Shown: positions 36,491 through 49,700 of the stretch, in pieces
How positions within the stretch are numbered: the stretch's first letter is position 1
Layout of the letters: each line of letters begins with the position of its first letter
Assembly: GCA_029204225.1 (NCBI GenBank)
Contig: CM055093.1
Span: 26,092,558 to 26,156,557 of the forward strand
DNA length: 64,000 nt
Direction of reading: 5' to 3'
Source: Diphasiastrum complanatum
Lineage: Eukaryota; Streptophyta; Lycopodiopsida; Lycopodiales; Lycopodiaceae
Notes under the pieces: generated by a model
Seen by the model: only the letters and a program-made list of their open reading frames with translations
The model's database searches: none
What the model was told of the DNA's origin: nothing
Program-made: the position numbers and the translations under genes

Positions 36491-36855
36491 GCCAACTAAG
36501 CTTCTTGTTCAGTTACGCACAATCGACACTGTTAACTCAGGGCTGGTTTATCCACCACCCGTTCCCTTGTGTTGTTGCTTTGCTTGGCATGCTTAGACTA
36601 GTATCCTGTGTGTAGGACTTTATAACTATTTATTTCATCAATGTGGGCAAATACTTCTGAGCAATCAAGAATCAAGAAATAAAAAAAAGCAAAAGCATAC
36701 ATTGAGTCACTTGATCACAATGATATGACCATGAAGTGGCATATGAAAATGTTTCTATCATCACAAGCTTTCAAGATTATTGTTGCCCATTTCCTTCACT
36801 CCCTAACACTTATCAATGACCAGTTGGTGGATCAAAATGACACTAGAGCTAAGAA

Positions 36856-36950
36856 GGGATTGGAAGAGATCCATGGGTGAGTGCACAAAATCTAGTATGG
36901 GATTGGAAGAGATCCATGGGTGAGTGCACAAGGATCTAGTATGGGATTGA
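36856..36950 (+). repeat. Tandem duplication, 43 bp unit
   Basis: GGGATTGGAAGAGATCCATG to TCTAGTAT occurs twice in a row, with the start of a third copy. Confidence 0.9.
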
Positions 36951-37120
36951 TTTAGCATGACATTGAAGAGTCCACACACCTACTAGGAGTGGAAATGATT
37001 GTCATGATGCATTCTCTCAAAGGGGTTGGCCATTAGTTCCTAGTGGAGGACTTACTGATTTGAAAAAGCCTATATAGAAGCGATATAACAAGGAAACCTA
37101 TATAACTAAGCTACTCTATT

Positions 37121-37387
37121 GTGCTTTCAAGGGATTCTGTGGCTTGCTAGGATAACTTTTTGTTACTTTTGCCACTTTTATTTCAAAATTGTGCTTTGGC
37201 TCTTTTGTAAGTAAACAAATATAATCTACATTCCTTTCGAGCCTAATGTCCATGTTCTTTCAAGCAATTTTTTGGCTTGCTAGGATAACTTTTTGTTATT
37301 TTTGTTGCTTTTATTTCACAATTGTGCTTTGGCTCTTGTGCAAGTAAACAAATATAATCTAACTACCTTTGGAGCCTAATGCCCACC
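37121..37387 (+). repeat. Tandem duplication, about 130 bp unit
   Basis: Two copies share TGGCTTGCTAGGATAACTTT, ATTGTGCTTTGGCTCTT and AAGTAAACAAATATAATCTA. Confidence 0.9.
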
Positions 37388-39454
37388 CCTTTCAAATGGA
37401 AATATAATAGCAAAAGACAAAAGACAAGATAGAGAAGCAAAGAGAATAAGAGACAAGCTAGAAGCAAGATGTGAGTTCAACCTCACTACCATCTAAGCCC
37501 GAAACATTAACCACTAATCGTTCTTGTTCAGATGGCAATATGAGAGGCTATCTTTGCAAAAATTCCAAGGCACCACACATTAGAGCATCATTGACAACAA
37601 AATAACATAAGTGACCGTGTGGCACAATTCTATTGGCCAGTTTCCTAACTTAGAGAGTTTAACGTAACTTGCACTTTATTTTATTTTGGCAAGCACCTCG
37701 ACTTTACAAGCCTTTTTAACTTCAAAATAAACTAAATTGCACTTGGAGTTCCCCAAGTGCTCAAGGGCACACTACCACTTAGCTTTGAATAATGCAATAC
37801 TTGTTGGTGCTTCAAGGCACACAATATTGCAATTAAATATACTGTAAATTTACGACATATCTTTTGCAACAGTAGCATCTAGTGCATTGTTAGTCGATGT
37901 TTGACTTTATTTATTTACAACTCCTTTTAGCACTTGACATGGGTAAATTTGAATGGCTGGCTTGGAGTACCTGATAAATCACAATTATATAAGTTTCGTG
38001 ACATGTATAAATGGTGTACACTTAAGAGATTTGCTCATCTCAAATTCCACGTCAATGCACTTGATTTAATTGTCTATTAAGATTATCATTTAAAAAATGT
38101 ATGGATATTGATAACTTGTATGGAGTGTCTTAACATTTGCCATGCCCCGACTCATGTAGACTTCAATCTCCTAACAACTTATAGCTAGCATTATATGTAT
38201 ATGCTTTGCACCAATGTAGTTGTCATGAGCCCAAGTTCTAAAGCAACAAGAATTCAACAACCTCACGCAATGATATTGACTTGGATGACATGGTGTTCAT
38301 TTTCTTTTTTTTGAACCATCCTTTATATTTTACAAATTGCCTTCTAGTTTATAGCACCATCAGTTACTAAATTCATAGTAGTCATGAATAGATGGAAGAA
38401 CCTTGTATCTCGTTAACCATATTCACTTATTACAAATGTCGTTAGTGTCATCCACATTCACCAAATGTTATGTTATATATTTGATGTTTGCCACAATCAT
38501 GAAAATGGTTCTTTTCATGAAAAGATAATCAAAAGAGAAAGATTGGAACCAGGTAAAATTAGCAATACATATGCTTGCAATTGTATTTGTATGGAAACTT
38601 CAATGCATGTTACACATGAAAGAAAGTCTATGTTGAGTTTATGAGTAGTCAACCTCTATCGTCAATCTGATGTGCATGCATCCTTACATCAACATTTAAC
38701 TAAATAGAATTATGCTCCAAAGGACAAGAAAATTGTAGGATGTCAATTTTTGATCAATAGTAATCGCAAATAGCAATAGTCATGCATTAGTTTGTTCAAA
38801 GTCGTAGTGGGAAAAAAATTTGTCAAAAGATTTTTCATCCTTCTCACATTCTTGTAGGTATATTTGTATCAAGCTTCCAAGACTTGGATCTGGACAACAC
38901 ATCCTTGTACAACATATATCCTATAATGATGATATCTAGCAAAAAAATTTCTCCTAGCAATACCAAAAGGTCTTATAGCTCACTTTTTTTTTGAAGGTAT
39001 TGTTTAACACTTATGTTGCTCTAAAATGTGCACAAAAGTGTGCATTTCAAGCACTTTTTCAAAACTCCATATCTCACTATCACACATGTCATCAAATCCT
39101 TTCACAAACATGTTCATATATAAATTTATCAATTACAAAAACCGAGCCACTAAATTTGAACAAATTGCGACGAAAATATGATGTGTCAATGTGGGGTACT
39201 AGTCAAACTTCAATGTTTTCAAATATGAGTGTTTAATACCACGTCTTTCACTACATTTGTTATGACCATAGCAACATGCCCATAGCAACATGCCCATCAA
39301 AAAAAAATCAATCTAGAGCTCAATTGGAGTAGACATGGGCATTTATAGTTTCTTGTCTCCACTATTGAAATGTATTTTTTGAATCAACAAAGTTGGTGGT
39401 ATAATTTATAATTAAAAACCACAACAATATAGTAAAAGTGTGTATATGTAGAAA

Positions 39455-39460
<6 letters not shown>

Positions 39461-39512
<52 letters not shown>
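39461..39512 (+). repeat. (CA)n microsatellite, 26 units
   Basis: Uninterrupted CA array. Confidence 0.97.
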
Positions 39513-39514
<2 letters not shown>

Positions 39515-41744
39515 ATAACATCAATGCATATATGCATTTAGATGCAAAATAATAGCACAAACAAGTTCTAGTTGTTGCTCTCCACTACCTCATAATAACT
39601 TGTCAAGGTACCTAAAACTAGTGTCTTTTCAAGGCCATTTTCTCATCAATTTGGATAGGACCAACTGTTTACAATTTTTTAACTTTATGCATACGACGTC
39701 TTCTCTCATGCACACAAAAGTGTGCATCAAATTCATGCTCACTTGTTGAGGAATAACGATAGATGAACGTGTTAAAAGTCAATTTTATCCAATTGATGTG
39801 AAAGTAGACTTACGAATAAAGTTTATAGATGCACACAAAAGTGTGTTGAAAACAACTCTAGTGTAGTTTTTTTAAGTAAAATGTGGACCCAAGGTACCAA
39901 AAGTTTTAAATTGCATAATATAAGAACATTTATATCCCATAGTCATATTTACTAAGATATATATAAAGGATCTAGTATTAAAATTTTCTCTTTTCCCTCT
40001 ACCATGAAGAGCATCAACAAACAACATAAGAAGAAATTAAAAATGCTCATTAATCTAAAAGAGAATAAAACAAAAATTTTATGCCTATTGCAATTTAATC
40101 ATTTGCCAAGGTAATTAAAAGTGGACTAGTATGTTGTCGACGGTTTTCCATGATGATACCATAAGGATGAAGACTATAGTTTTTTTATCCATTATATGAA
40201 GAAGATGTGTCGTGTATTTGAAACTTGACAAAATGGTAAAACAAAAAATTGGTGCCCTTTGGGACTATAGTTTTTGAATTATATTGCTTGTAAGACGCCT
40301 TGCTACAACTGTACCACCACTAGTTGCCGAGAAAAACTATAGTTATTGAGTGCAAAAAATAAGTTACTTCTTTACACCACCTAGCACATATAAAAGCTAC
40401 CAAAAATTTTGTACTTTGTCTAGATAAGCTTCATAATGCCATAATTGAATGAGAAAAGAGAACATTTGTGTTTTATGTAGCCTCAAACTACGATGATAAG
40501 TAATGCCATACAACAATGATGGACAAGGATACAAAACGGATGACCATGCTTGATAAAATAAAACAAAAAACACATTAAAAAATGTTGTGCCAAACAAGAG
40601 ATAGTAACTAGCATAAAATTATTTAGTTGCACGCAAGAATGATAATGTAAGCTTCAATGACCTACTAATATTAAAACAAAAAGCAGAGTAAATATGTTTA
40701 TAATGTGAAACCTCAGCCTAATGCACCAAGATGACAAATCTCTACCCTACAAAGGTAGAAGATTTGATGATGATTAAGATTTTCTAGTTATGTAGGAGTG
40801 CAAGTCTGTGAGGCACTTTATTCATCAAATGCTCATTGAAGTAGCTAAAACACATACATATCCTAGACTACAAATAGTTGTTCGCTCAAACTGTCCTTAC
40901 ATGGACATGTCAAACATTCAAGTTTGCAATCACTTTTGTAAGTTCAATTTGAAGTGGAAAAGGTTGCAAGCACTTTCATGAAAAAAAAAATCCAAAACTT
41001 TGCACTAGGTTAAAATGGAAAAAAAATTTGATCGCACTAGTATAGTTTAAAGGATCTAAGAAAAGCACTAACTTATTTGAGATCCCCTACGCGCCAAGGG
41101 CAATGGCCGAAAACCACATATAAGCCAAGCAAGGCATAAACACCTAGAAGAAAAAGACTATTATGCTACCAAAAAAAATGCTCATGCTCGTTACGCCTAC
41201 AAGCCCTTTATGCCCAAAAGCCCACAAACTCTATCACCATAAAAATCCTTTGGGACAAGGTATCATGTAGCTTTTATTAGTGCTTGAGAGGGTAAAAAGC
41301 TTAAAACCCAAACAAGACTTTTATGTTGATCACGTCCATGTAACTTTGACCTAATCGTTCTAGCGCCAAATTTAATGCACTCCATGATAGCCCAGTAAAA
41401 TGAACTCTAAAAACTTAAACATGTATGTATGCACCAAATTAGCTCAAACATGCATCAAGATTATGAAGTTACAAACATCACATTGAGCGATCAAAAAGCC
41501 AAAAATTAGGACTTGCAAGCTAATGTGCAAAATCCAACAGTAAATAACATGAGAAGTGCAAAATTTGCAATGCACTTCTCAAATGTTTTTGAACCAAATT
41601 ACAAGTTCAAAATTCAAAGCAAACATGTTTGCTAAAACTATGATGTCTAAGCTTAGATGAAACTATAGTATTATATCTCATGGGAACAAAAAAATGACAA
41701 AGAAGGCTCCTCGATCCTCTTGTTCAAAAATCACAACTGATCAG

Positions 41745-41843
41745 CCCATGTGTGGTGTGGTGGCAGAGGGGTTTTTGGCGTGGAATTGACCACTTATGTT
41801 CAAACCCTGCCCACACATGGGCAATGTCTGGAAAAAAAAAAAT
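41745..41843 (+). mobile_element. Candidate tRNA-derived SINE
   Basis: About 100 bp with a Pol III A box TGGCAGAGGGG (41762-41772) and B box TGTTCAAACCC (41799-41809) 37 bp apart, a short stem-loop between them (GTGG/CCAC around AATTGA) and an 11-base A tail. A perfect 12 bp inverted repeat (GCCCATGTGTGG / CCACACATGGGC) encloses the body and includes an acceptor-stem-like pairing. No clear target duplication was found. Could also be a tRNA pseudogene. Confidence 0.5.
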
Positions 41844-43980
41844 TCGAGTCCCAACTAAAATCTTCTTCCAACATATATATGCAAATATTGAAGTAGATTA
41901 AGTTATCGATATTCTGAAATTTATTTGAGTTTTACCAATTCTACATGACACATCAAAGAATATTCATGATTATTATGTAAGCAAATAAATGATCTTAAAT
42001 TTGGCATTCTACTCTTCCACTCAATGTAATGTCACCTTCAATAATAGGGCCTGAAAGTTACTTGAAACACGACCCCAGTTGTTTTATCCATCGGAGTAAG
42101 TTATTAGTTCGATAACCATGAACAGAGAAGATCATGCACAAGGTTGGGCTTGAATGCTCCCAATGATTTAGCTTTGAGAATGACCAAAGCATGCATACGC
42201 ACAAACAAAATGTGCTAATCCTAATGTCAAACGAATTCATGTTTACATAGCATTCGACGGTGTTTTCGGTGTTTTCAACAGAATGCGCTTTTGTGCTTGA
42301 TATCAAAGCAAAAGTTTGAAACTTTTTATACCCTCAATGCGTTGGATAAAAAAAACATTATGAGACTGTTTTTCCTTCAGATCACCCAAGACCAAAAATC
42401 TATGTACATTTCTACATCAAGACTTCTTCATAAGAGCGATAGTGTAATTCATTTGAACCACGCAAGGACAAATCCTTACTGGTTTTTTTTTTCCCTAAAA
42501 GTTGAACAATTGTAAAATGCAAGTGACTGGATAGAAAATACACTGGGAGCACTTGCTGGCAGCTATTTCATCAAAAAATTAGAACCCCATACATGTTGAA
42601 ATGGCCGGACTCGGACTCGACTAAAGAACTACAAAATTTTAAGAACCAGTTGATAACTTCAGCACAATTCAATGTTTTAGGCTTCAATGCACTCCCTACA
42701 CAATGCAAAAGATTTCATAATTCTAGGTATCTGGCTCCATTTGTCATACATGTTCATAGTTCAGTCATTCGCACCAAAGCATATAAGATTTTGCATTGTA
42801 GCAAAATTGCATATAAAAGGTCAAAACTAGACAAGAACCCCTTTAAAAGTACTGGCCATCTTCATGACTTGCAAAACGGATAAATAACCATTATACTCTT
42901 TTGAAAATCTCTAATACAGGATTACAATTTTCTGTAAGATGTAACTGCACTGCCCCGAGAATGACACCATGACGCCTTATGCCAGGAAACCAAGATGCAT
43001 TATTGCTATGTACACGGGTTGATATTTCAAGAAGCATTATTGCTATATGCTCATTCCACAACTTTGAAGGGTTACTTTGATCCAAGATTTCAGCAGAGAT
43101 CCTTCAAGATTTCAAGACTTAGCTCCCACATAGACACAACAGTGCATATGATTAAAAAAATATGATTAAGAGGGAATTCACCTTCCCTTGATATAGTTTG
43201 GAGTTATCATTGTTCTGACTGTTTAGTTCTACTGATCTCCTGTAGGAACATCCCTATAGGAGATAGACCCATATGGACGATATGGAAGTAATACAAAAAA
43301 CAAGTTATTTCAGCTCAAGCAAAAATGACCCGCTCAACCAGTAATTAATTTATATTCCCCAGGGGGTGGGAGGTTATGTATGCGTTATTACAAAAGCAAG
43401 CACAGCTGTGTGTCCCTTCTTCTGGTGCTGATATATATCAGTGATAAAAACATTAAGACAAGTGTACAATCTGCAAACATATATTTGAGAGCGAAAAGTG
43501 TGTATAAGTGTGCATTAATGCGTTCCAACTTCCAGCAAGCTGGCATGACAATGTATCACTTCTGGAACAACATGTATTACTCTACAAAGAACTGAAATAA
43601 CAAGATCGGATGAATAAATCCATGTAATTGCCTTGAGGGGGTGGAGCAGACACACAAAGGGTACCACAAGGGAGTGGGGGTAGCATACCACTCTGCCACT
43701 CTTTCTCAACCAACAAGTAAGATTTTAACATAACCAAGCTTGCTAGATCAGATACAATGTATAGAAATAAGCACAAAAGACTGAGGATAATGAAGGATCA
43801 ATGAGCCCAAAGACATACTAATTCTAAGGCCCAGAAAATATGTTTTCCTGCTATTTGCCATCAGAGGTACTACTGATAAAAGCTTCACTCAAAGTAAATT
43901 GGCTTTTTCAAATACAAAAGAGTATATATACATATAAAGTGGATTCAACAATCCCATCCACAAGGTCTTTCAAAGCCTTT
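41844..43980. other. Unassigned spacer
   Basis: No gene recognised. The minus-strand sequence near 43690-43710 (AGTGGCAGAGTGGTATGC) has a good A-box-like word but no B box, so I do not call a SINE there. Confidence 0.4.
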
Positions 43981-43983
43981 CTC

Positions 43984-44262
43984 TTTATCTTTCCTTTCCG
44001 TTGCCAAGTAAGCAGTTGTCAACGATCCCATCCAGAAGGTCTTCGCCTCTCTCTCTGTCTTTCCCTGCCACTGCAAAGAATTTTAGAAACAGCACATTGT
44101 AGAAATTAAAAAAAAATACTACCTTGAGCAACTAATAAAAAGGAAAATTATCAACATCTCATCACTGACCTGCGAATAATGACTTGCAAAATAGTGAAAA
44201 TTAACTTAAGAAGCCGACAGCTAGAATGCCTAATGCCAGGGACTTTGCAGAACTGGTAATAT
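43984..44262 (-). pseudogene. Two exon-like segments of unknown gene
   Basis: On the minus strand, TCTTTGCAG at about 44080 precedes an open frame VAGKDRERGEDLLDGIVDNC ending in TAA about 44006. Upstream, TATTGTACAG (about 44259) precedes ITSSAKSLALGILAVGFLS and a stop. Both look like terminal exons but do not join in an obvious way. A diverged duplicate of the first (KALKDLVDGIVEST) follows at 43950-44000. Gene identity unknown; may be a relic or chance. Confidence 0.3.
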
Positions 44263-45979
44263 CTGTACAATAAGAAATGAAGAAGAATGTTCCTGGACTA
44301 AACACTTTCATGCTCCAAAACATAGACGATGACTTAGGCCATTAAGGTAGTTTTGCCTACCCTTATAAACAGAATAAGATGTGTACAAATGTCATTTATT
44401 GAATCATTACCATAGGAGGAGACCGTCAGGAGTTTTTGAACATAAACCAAATCCCACTGAAGAAAGAGTGCTAAGGACCTTGAAAGTACAAACATTGTAC
44501 CCAAACTAAGCCAAAATGAGACACATCATCATCTAAAACATCCAGGCAGAAATCTTAACCATAGTGTACTGACATTCCTAGGATACAAGAATAGAGAAGC
44601 CAAAGAACCAACGGTAACCATCAACTCCATTCATAGGACCAAATGCCACAACATTCCTACTCACTTCATCAGCTCCAAAGAGCAGGTCACATGCACAACT
44701 GTACGTTAGACTTCATAACAAAACCAATGTACTGACTTTTCTAACGCTTATCCAGGGCGGAGAAAAACTTCACCGTAAAGTTTAAACCCTAATGCAGTTC
44801 CTAGATTGCATACATTCGTCAATACATAGTAGATACAAAAACAGTCAACATACAACTCCTAGGTAAACCATTGCTCCCTTCTCAAGTCTCAAAGATCTCT
44901 AAAGGTGTGAAAGCCTTTGCTTATGATGTCCAACATTCAAGGACAAACAGGGCCAGCTCCATCCTAAAGAAGACACCCCCCTCAAATTTGATCTCGTGCT
45001 ACCTGAAGTATGAGAAAAGTCTTGAACCACGTCCATGACAACATCAAAATCATACATGCTTGTACCATGATCAGACAAGTCACTTTTGCAAATATCATTG
45101 GTCATACAGCTTTTGTTTAAGAACCTACCTAAGGCCCCTAAGGTGCCAGTGACCTGTGTCCTCACTCATTTCCTCGATCAAAGGCTGGATATGGATAGGG
45201 CAAACAAGTAGAACACCAAGAAAAGTCTTAGCACAAACCCTTGCAGATTCAAACCCCTTCTATTCGAGAGCAAATACATAGACACTACCTTCACAAAAAT
45301 ATGAGGAACAGAGGAAGACAACTATAGTTAGTGAATATTTCAGGCAAAAGAGCTTGATCACTATTAGTGAAGAGAAGAATTTGAGTCATACGCACTATCT
45401 ACCTGTGTCCTCGCTCATTTTTCTTGACCAAAGGTTGGATGTGGGCAGGGGAAACAAGTACACTGCTATAAAAATGCCCTTACAGATTCAAATCCACCCT
45501 ATCCAAGAGCAAACACAGACTCCACTCTCAAAAAAATATGAGGAAGACAACGATAGTAAGTGAATATTTCAGACAAATGAGCTTGGTCGCTATTAGCAAA
45601 GAAAACACTTTTGAAGCATATATCAAACATGTGGAGGAAAAATTGGAAAACCACAATGACAAGGCAAGACTTATGACTATAATGCTAAGTTGCAAAGTTG
45701 TCTTCATTCTAACACCATGATTGAGTTGCAAAAATGCAATCTTCAGGACCATAAATCAAACGGAGAACTAGATTGCTGAATAAAAAAAGACTCCATTTGG
45801 TTTTGATATCAAATTGAAAGACAAACATTGAGCCTTAATTTTAACTATCAAAGATGGAAAAGAAGTGGTACAACATGGATACCATTAGATCAAGACATGG
45901 CTCCTCCCCTCACACTCTCTTGTTCTAGGAAAAGTGCAGCCCAAAAGCCCCAATAACTGATTTTTAAATTAGGGTTTCT
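44263..45979. other. Unassigned spacer with a tandem duplication
   Basis: No gene recognised. On the minus strand, AAATTTGAGGGGGTGTCTTC near 44980 resembles a purine tract followed by an LTR start, without other support. Confidence 0.4.
45151..45620 (+). repeat. Tandem duplication, about 247 bp unit
   Basis: 45151-45395 and 45400-45620 share ACCTGTGTCCTC(A/G)CTCATTT, AAAATATGAGGAA and GTGAATATTTCAG. More diverged than the other duplications. Confidence 0.8.
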
Positions 45980-46373
45980 TGTTTAAATAAATGCCTATTT
46001 TGCCCCTCCAGGCTTGTATACTTGTAACTTGTAAGTTGTGCATAAGACATGGGGGTAAAACATTTATGTACATAATAGCACACCCCACTTGTGCTAATTA
46101 GGCAAGTAATATCAAGTAGGTTGAGGACCCATGTGGGTTCTAGAGCTAGAATTAGCAAGACACCACCTCTATACAATACATGCTAAATGTAGCCCAAAGT
46201 TTGGAGGGGTTTCCAAGCCCTACTACACTTTGAATAATCATTCAAGTTGTGTGAGCTTTGAAGTTCTCTCTCTCTTGCTTTTGTGTTGTACTCCATAGCT
46301 GGATTTTTCAAGCTTTCATAGTGTGCTTACTATGCAATTATGATACTCCATAGCTAGGCCTTGGAATTTGTCA
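45980..46373 (+). repeat. 5' LTR of copia D
   Basis: 394 bp, TGTTTAAATAAATGCC ... GGAATTTGTCA. Confidence 0.92.
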
Positions 46374-46388
46374 TGGTATCAGAGCAGG
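46374..46388 (+). promoter_or_regulatory. Primer-binding site of copia D
   Basis: TGGTATCAGAGCAGG directly after the LTR, complementary to the 3' end of plant initiator tRNA-Met. Confidence 0.9.
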
Positions 46389-46792
46389 TTATGTTGCCTG
46401 TGGTGTGGTGAAAGCTTGGACCTGTTTTGATCAGATTCCTACCGTTCCTGGAGAGCAGCTTACCTTTGAGGAGGGAGCACTTTTTGTAGGGGCATCTGAT
46501 CTTTGTGCTATCTGCATAGTTGGAGTACTGTTGGCAAGGGGAGTACAGGGAGCCAAAAAGTTTCTAATTTGGGACAAAAAAATTTGAGTCTTTTTGGACA
46601 GCCAGGACTGTAGGAGGGCGCTTTCTACAGTGGGGACTTCAGTGAAAGTTCTGATGAGTGTTGGACAAGGGCTAGGACAGCCATACAGGGGGATAGTTTC
46701 AAATCCAGAAGCTGAGGGTTATTGAGCAAGTGGCTGTATACCCTAGTTGGGTGAAAACCCCAGTTTGCCTTTTGTTTTATTTCTATCCAGCT

Positions 46793-49700
46793 ATGTCTAG
46801 TCTTGCAGAGAGCATGCTGAGTGAAGCCAGCCGGCTTGATGGCACTAACTTTAGCATATGGAAATTCAAGATCAAGAACATTCTTGAAGACAAAGAATGT
46901 TGGAAGCTTGTGACAGGTGAGGAGCCTGTTCCAACATCTGAACTTGAACTCAAGGACTATATCAAGAGAGGGGAAAAGCACACAGGATCATGAACATGTC
47001 AGTGAGGGATAATGTGATTCCTCTAATCAGGTCAGCCAAAGGGCCTATGGATGCATGGCACATTCTTTGTGCATTGTATGAGACAGCAAGTACAACTAGG
47101 TTTCTCTACTTGAAGAACAAGAAGTATACTCTCAGAATGGAGACGGGGGAGACAATTACTGATCATCTTACTAAGATTCAGGATATTAGATATCAGCTTT
47201 CTGTACTTGGAGAGTCTATTGCTGACAAAGACTTGGTGCCAATAGTTCTGAATAGCTTGTCATATGCTTATCAGAACTTTGTGATGATGATATCTGTGAG
47301 AGAGAAGATCCCTACCTATGAAGAAGTCTATGGTCTCTTGTTACAGGAGGAGATGAGGAGAGTTAATCTCTCCAAGAGGGAAGATTTCCAGGAGCATGCC
47401 TTTGCTTCTAAGAAAAAGCAAAATCCAGCCAAGGATAACAAGAAAGGCAAAGGCAAGAACAAAGAAGCACCACAAACACTTGAGCAAGGAATGGAGAACT
47501 TGCAGACGTCAGAAGCACAATCCCCCTCGAATACTTCTTCCACACCTCGAAGGAAGGGGAATTGCAATTACTGTGGTAAATATGGACACTTTGCTTTTGA
47601 GTGCAGGAAGAAGCTTGCAGAGCAAAAGAAGGGCACAAAGAAGCAGGGAGGAAATGTTGTTGAGAGTGTTGCAAGAGAGGAGCAGAGTGACATAAGGCAA
47701 GCTGAGTTATTCTCTGTTGCATTGGCCTCACAAGCTACAACAGGTGGTTGGTACATTGACTCAGGTGCTTCAAAGCACATGACCCCTCATAGGGATTGGT
47801 TTGATACCTTTGTGGGGATTTGTGATGGACAAGAGGGGTGTGCCTAGGTGACAACTCAACACACAAGGTCAAGGGAAAGGGCACAGTACCTGTAAAGCTT
47901 CCATCAGGAGACGTCAAAGTCATTAAGAACGTCTTATATGTACCAGGACTTGCTAAAAATCTTCTCTCAGTACGAGCTATCACTCAACAAAATATGAAAG
48001 TAGAATTTGATGCTACTTCTTGTCTTGTGTTGGACTTGAGTGATAATATGAAGGTTGTGGCCAAAGGATTGCAAGAAGATAATCTATACAGGTTGTACAC
48101 TTCTATCCCTAGTCAGCATGCTTATACAACAAAAGGAAGTGATGTGGATAGATTGTGGCATGAGAGGTATGGACATCTTGGCTACCAAAGCATGCAGGTG
48201 TTGAACTAGCATCATATGGTGGAGGGGCTTCCAGTTGTTAAGCCAAGCTCTTCAGTTTGCGAGGCTTGCGCTATGGGAAAACAACAAAGACATAAGTTTC
48301 CCAAGGAGAGCACCACCAGGGCAGCAGGCATACTTGACTTGGTACATTCAGATTTGTGGGGGCCAACCCAAACCAAATCTGCAGGGGGGGATATTACTTT
48401 ATGACCTTTATTGATGACTTCTCACGCAAGATTTGGATTTATTTCTTGAAGTTAAAATCTGAGGCATTCAAGTACTTCCTACATTTCAAAGCTTTGGTAG
48501 AAGAACATTCAGGAAAGAAGATAAAGATGCTCATGTCAGACGGTGGTGGAGAGTTCATTGAAACAGAATTTGTGGAATTCTGCAAGGCCAATGGGATCAA
48601 AAGGCAGCTTACAGCTCCTCATACCCCTCAGCAAAACGGCGTAGCAGAGAGAAAGAACCGAACTATTGTGGAGTGTGTAAGGTGCATGCTCAAGGCAAAG
48701 GGGTTGCCCTAACTCTTTTTGGGGCGAGGCAATGCACACAGCAGTGTTTCTGTTGAATAGAAGTCCAACAAAAGTTGTGAAAGGCAAGACTCCAGAAGAG
48801 GCATTTAGCGGCATTAAGCCCAAGGTGGGCGCTTTACAAGTGTTTGGTTGTACGGCCTATGCCCATATTCCCAAGGATAACAGGAAGAAGCTGGATGCAA
48901 AATCAGCAAAGTGTATTTTCTTGGGATACAGTGAAGAAAGCAAAGCTTACCGACTTTACGATCTTACTAGCAAGAAGAGGATCATAAGTCGAGATGTGAT
49001 CTTTGAAGAAGATCAAACGCCTCCTATAGAGGAACTTGAGATGGAGGATGGTACAAGTGAATTTGTGCCAGTACTTGATGATCCACATCCATATATTGGG
49101 GAGCCTCAGGATGATCATATGACTGATCAAGAGGAAGAATCCGAGGAGGCTAGGAAGCGGAAGGAAAGGGGCAAATCTGTTGAGTCCTTGGTTATCACGG
49201 GTAACAATGGGCAGCTTATTGAAAAGGTGAAGGCTCATTTATCAAATGAGTTCGAGATGAAGGATTTGGGTTTAATCCACTATTGTCTTGGCTTGGAGGT
49301 TTGGAAAAAGGAAAACTGTGTGTTTATTTCCCAAGCTAACTATGCATGTGAAGTCTTGAACAGGTTCAACATGCAAGATTGCAAACCCGTTTCCACGCCC
49401 ATTGATACTAGCAGTAAGCCATCTAGAGATGATGGCACTCCTTTTGTGGACGAGACTCTTTATAGGCAGCTTGTGGGTAGCCTGATTTATCTCACCACTA
49501 CGACCAGACATTTCCTATGCGGTTGGTGTAGCAAGCCAGTTCAGAGTTCTCCAACTGAAGCACATTGGAAAGAAGCCAAGAGGGTTTTGAGGTATGTCAA
49601 AGGGACAACCTGCTATGGGATTGAGTACATAGATGACGGAAAGCTTCAGCTTGGAGGCTTTACCGATTCGGATTGGGCAGGTGATAGGGATGATCGAAAG

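Larger units (their letters stand above)
36491..41744. other. Long unassigned intergenic region
   Basis: No gene recognised on either strand. Contains the tandem duplications at 36856 and 37121, a CA array at 39461, and a 15 bp duplicate CCATAGCAACATGCC near 39267-39295. Probably very old repeat DNA. Confidence 0.5.

Noticed and set aside
38991-39236. Plus-strand ORF of 81 residues
   Set aside because: Low-complexity AT-rich context and no family resemblance.
43690-43710. tRNA gene or SINE on the minus strand
   Set aside because: A-box-like word only; no B box, no acceptor pairing, no tail.
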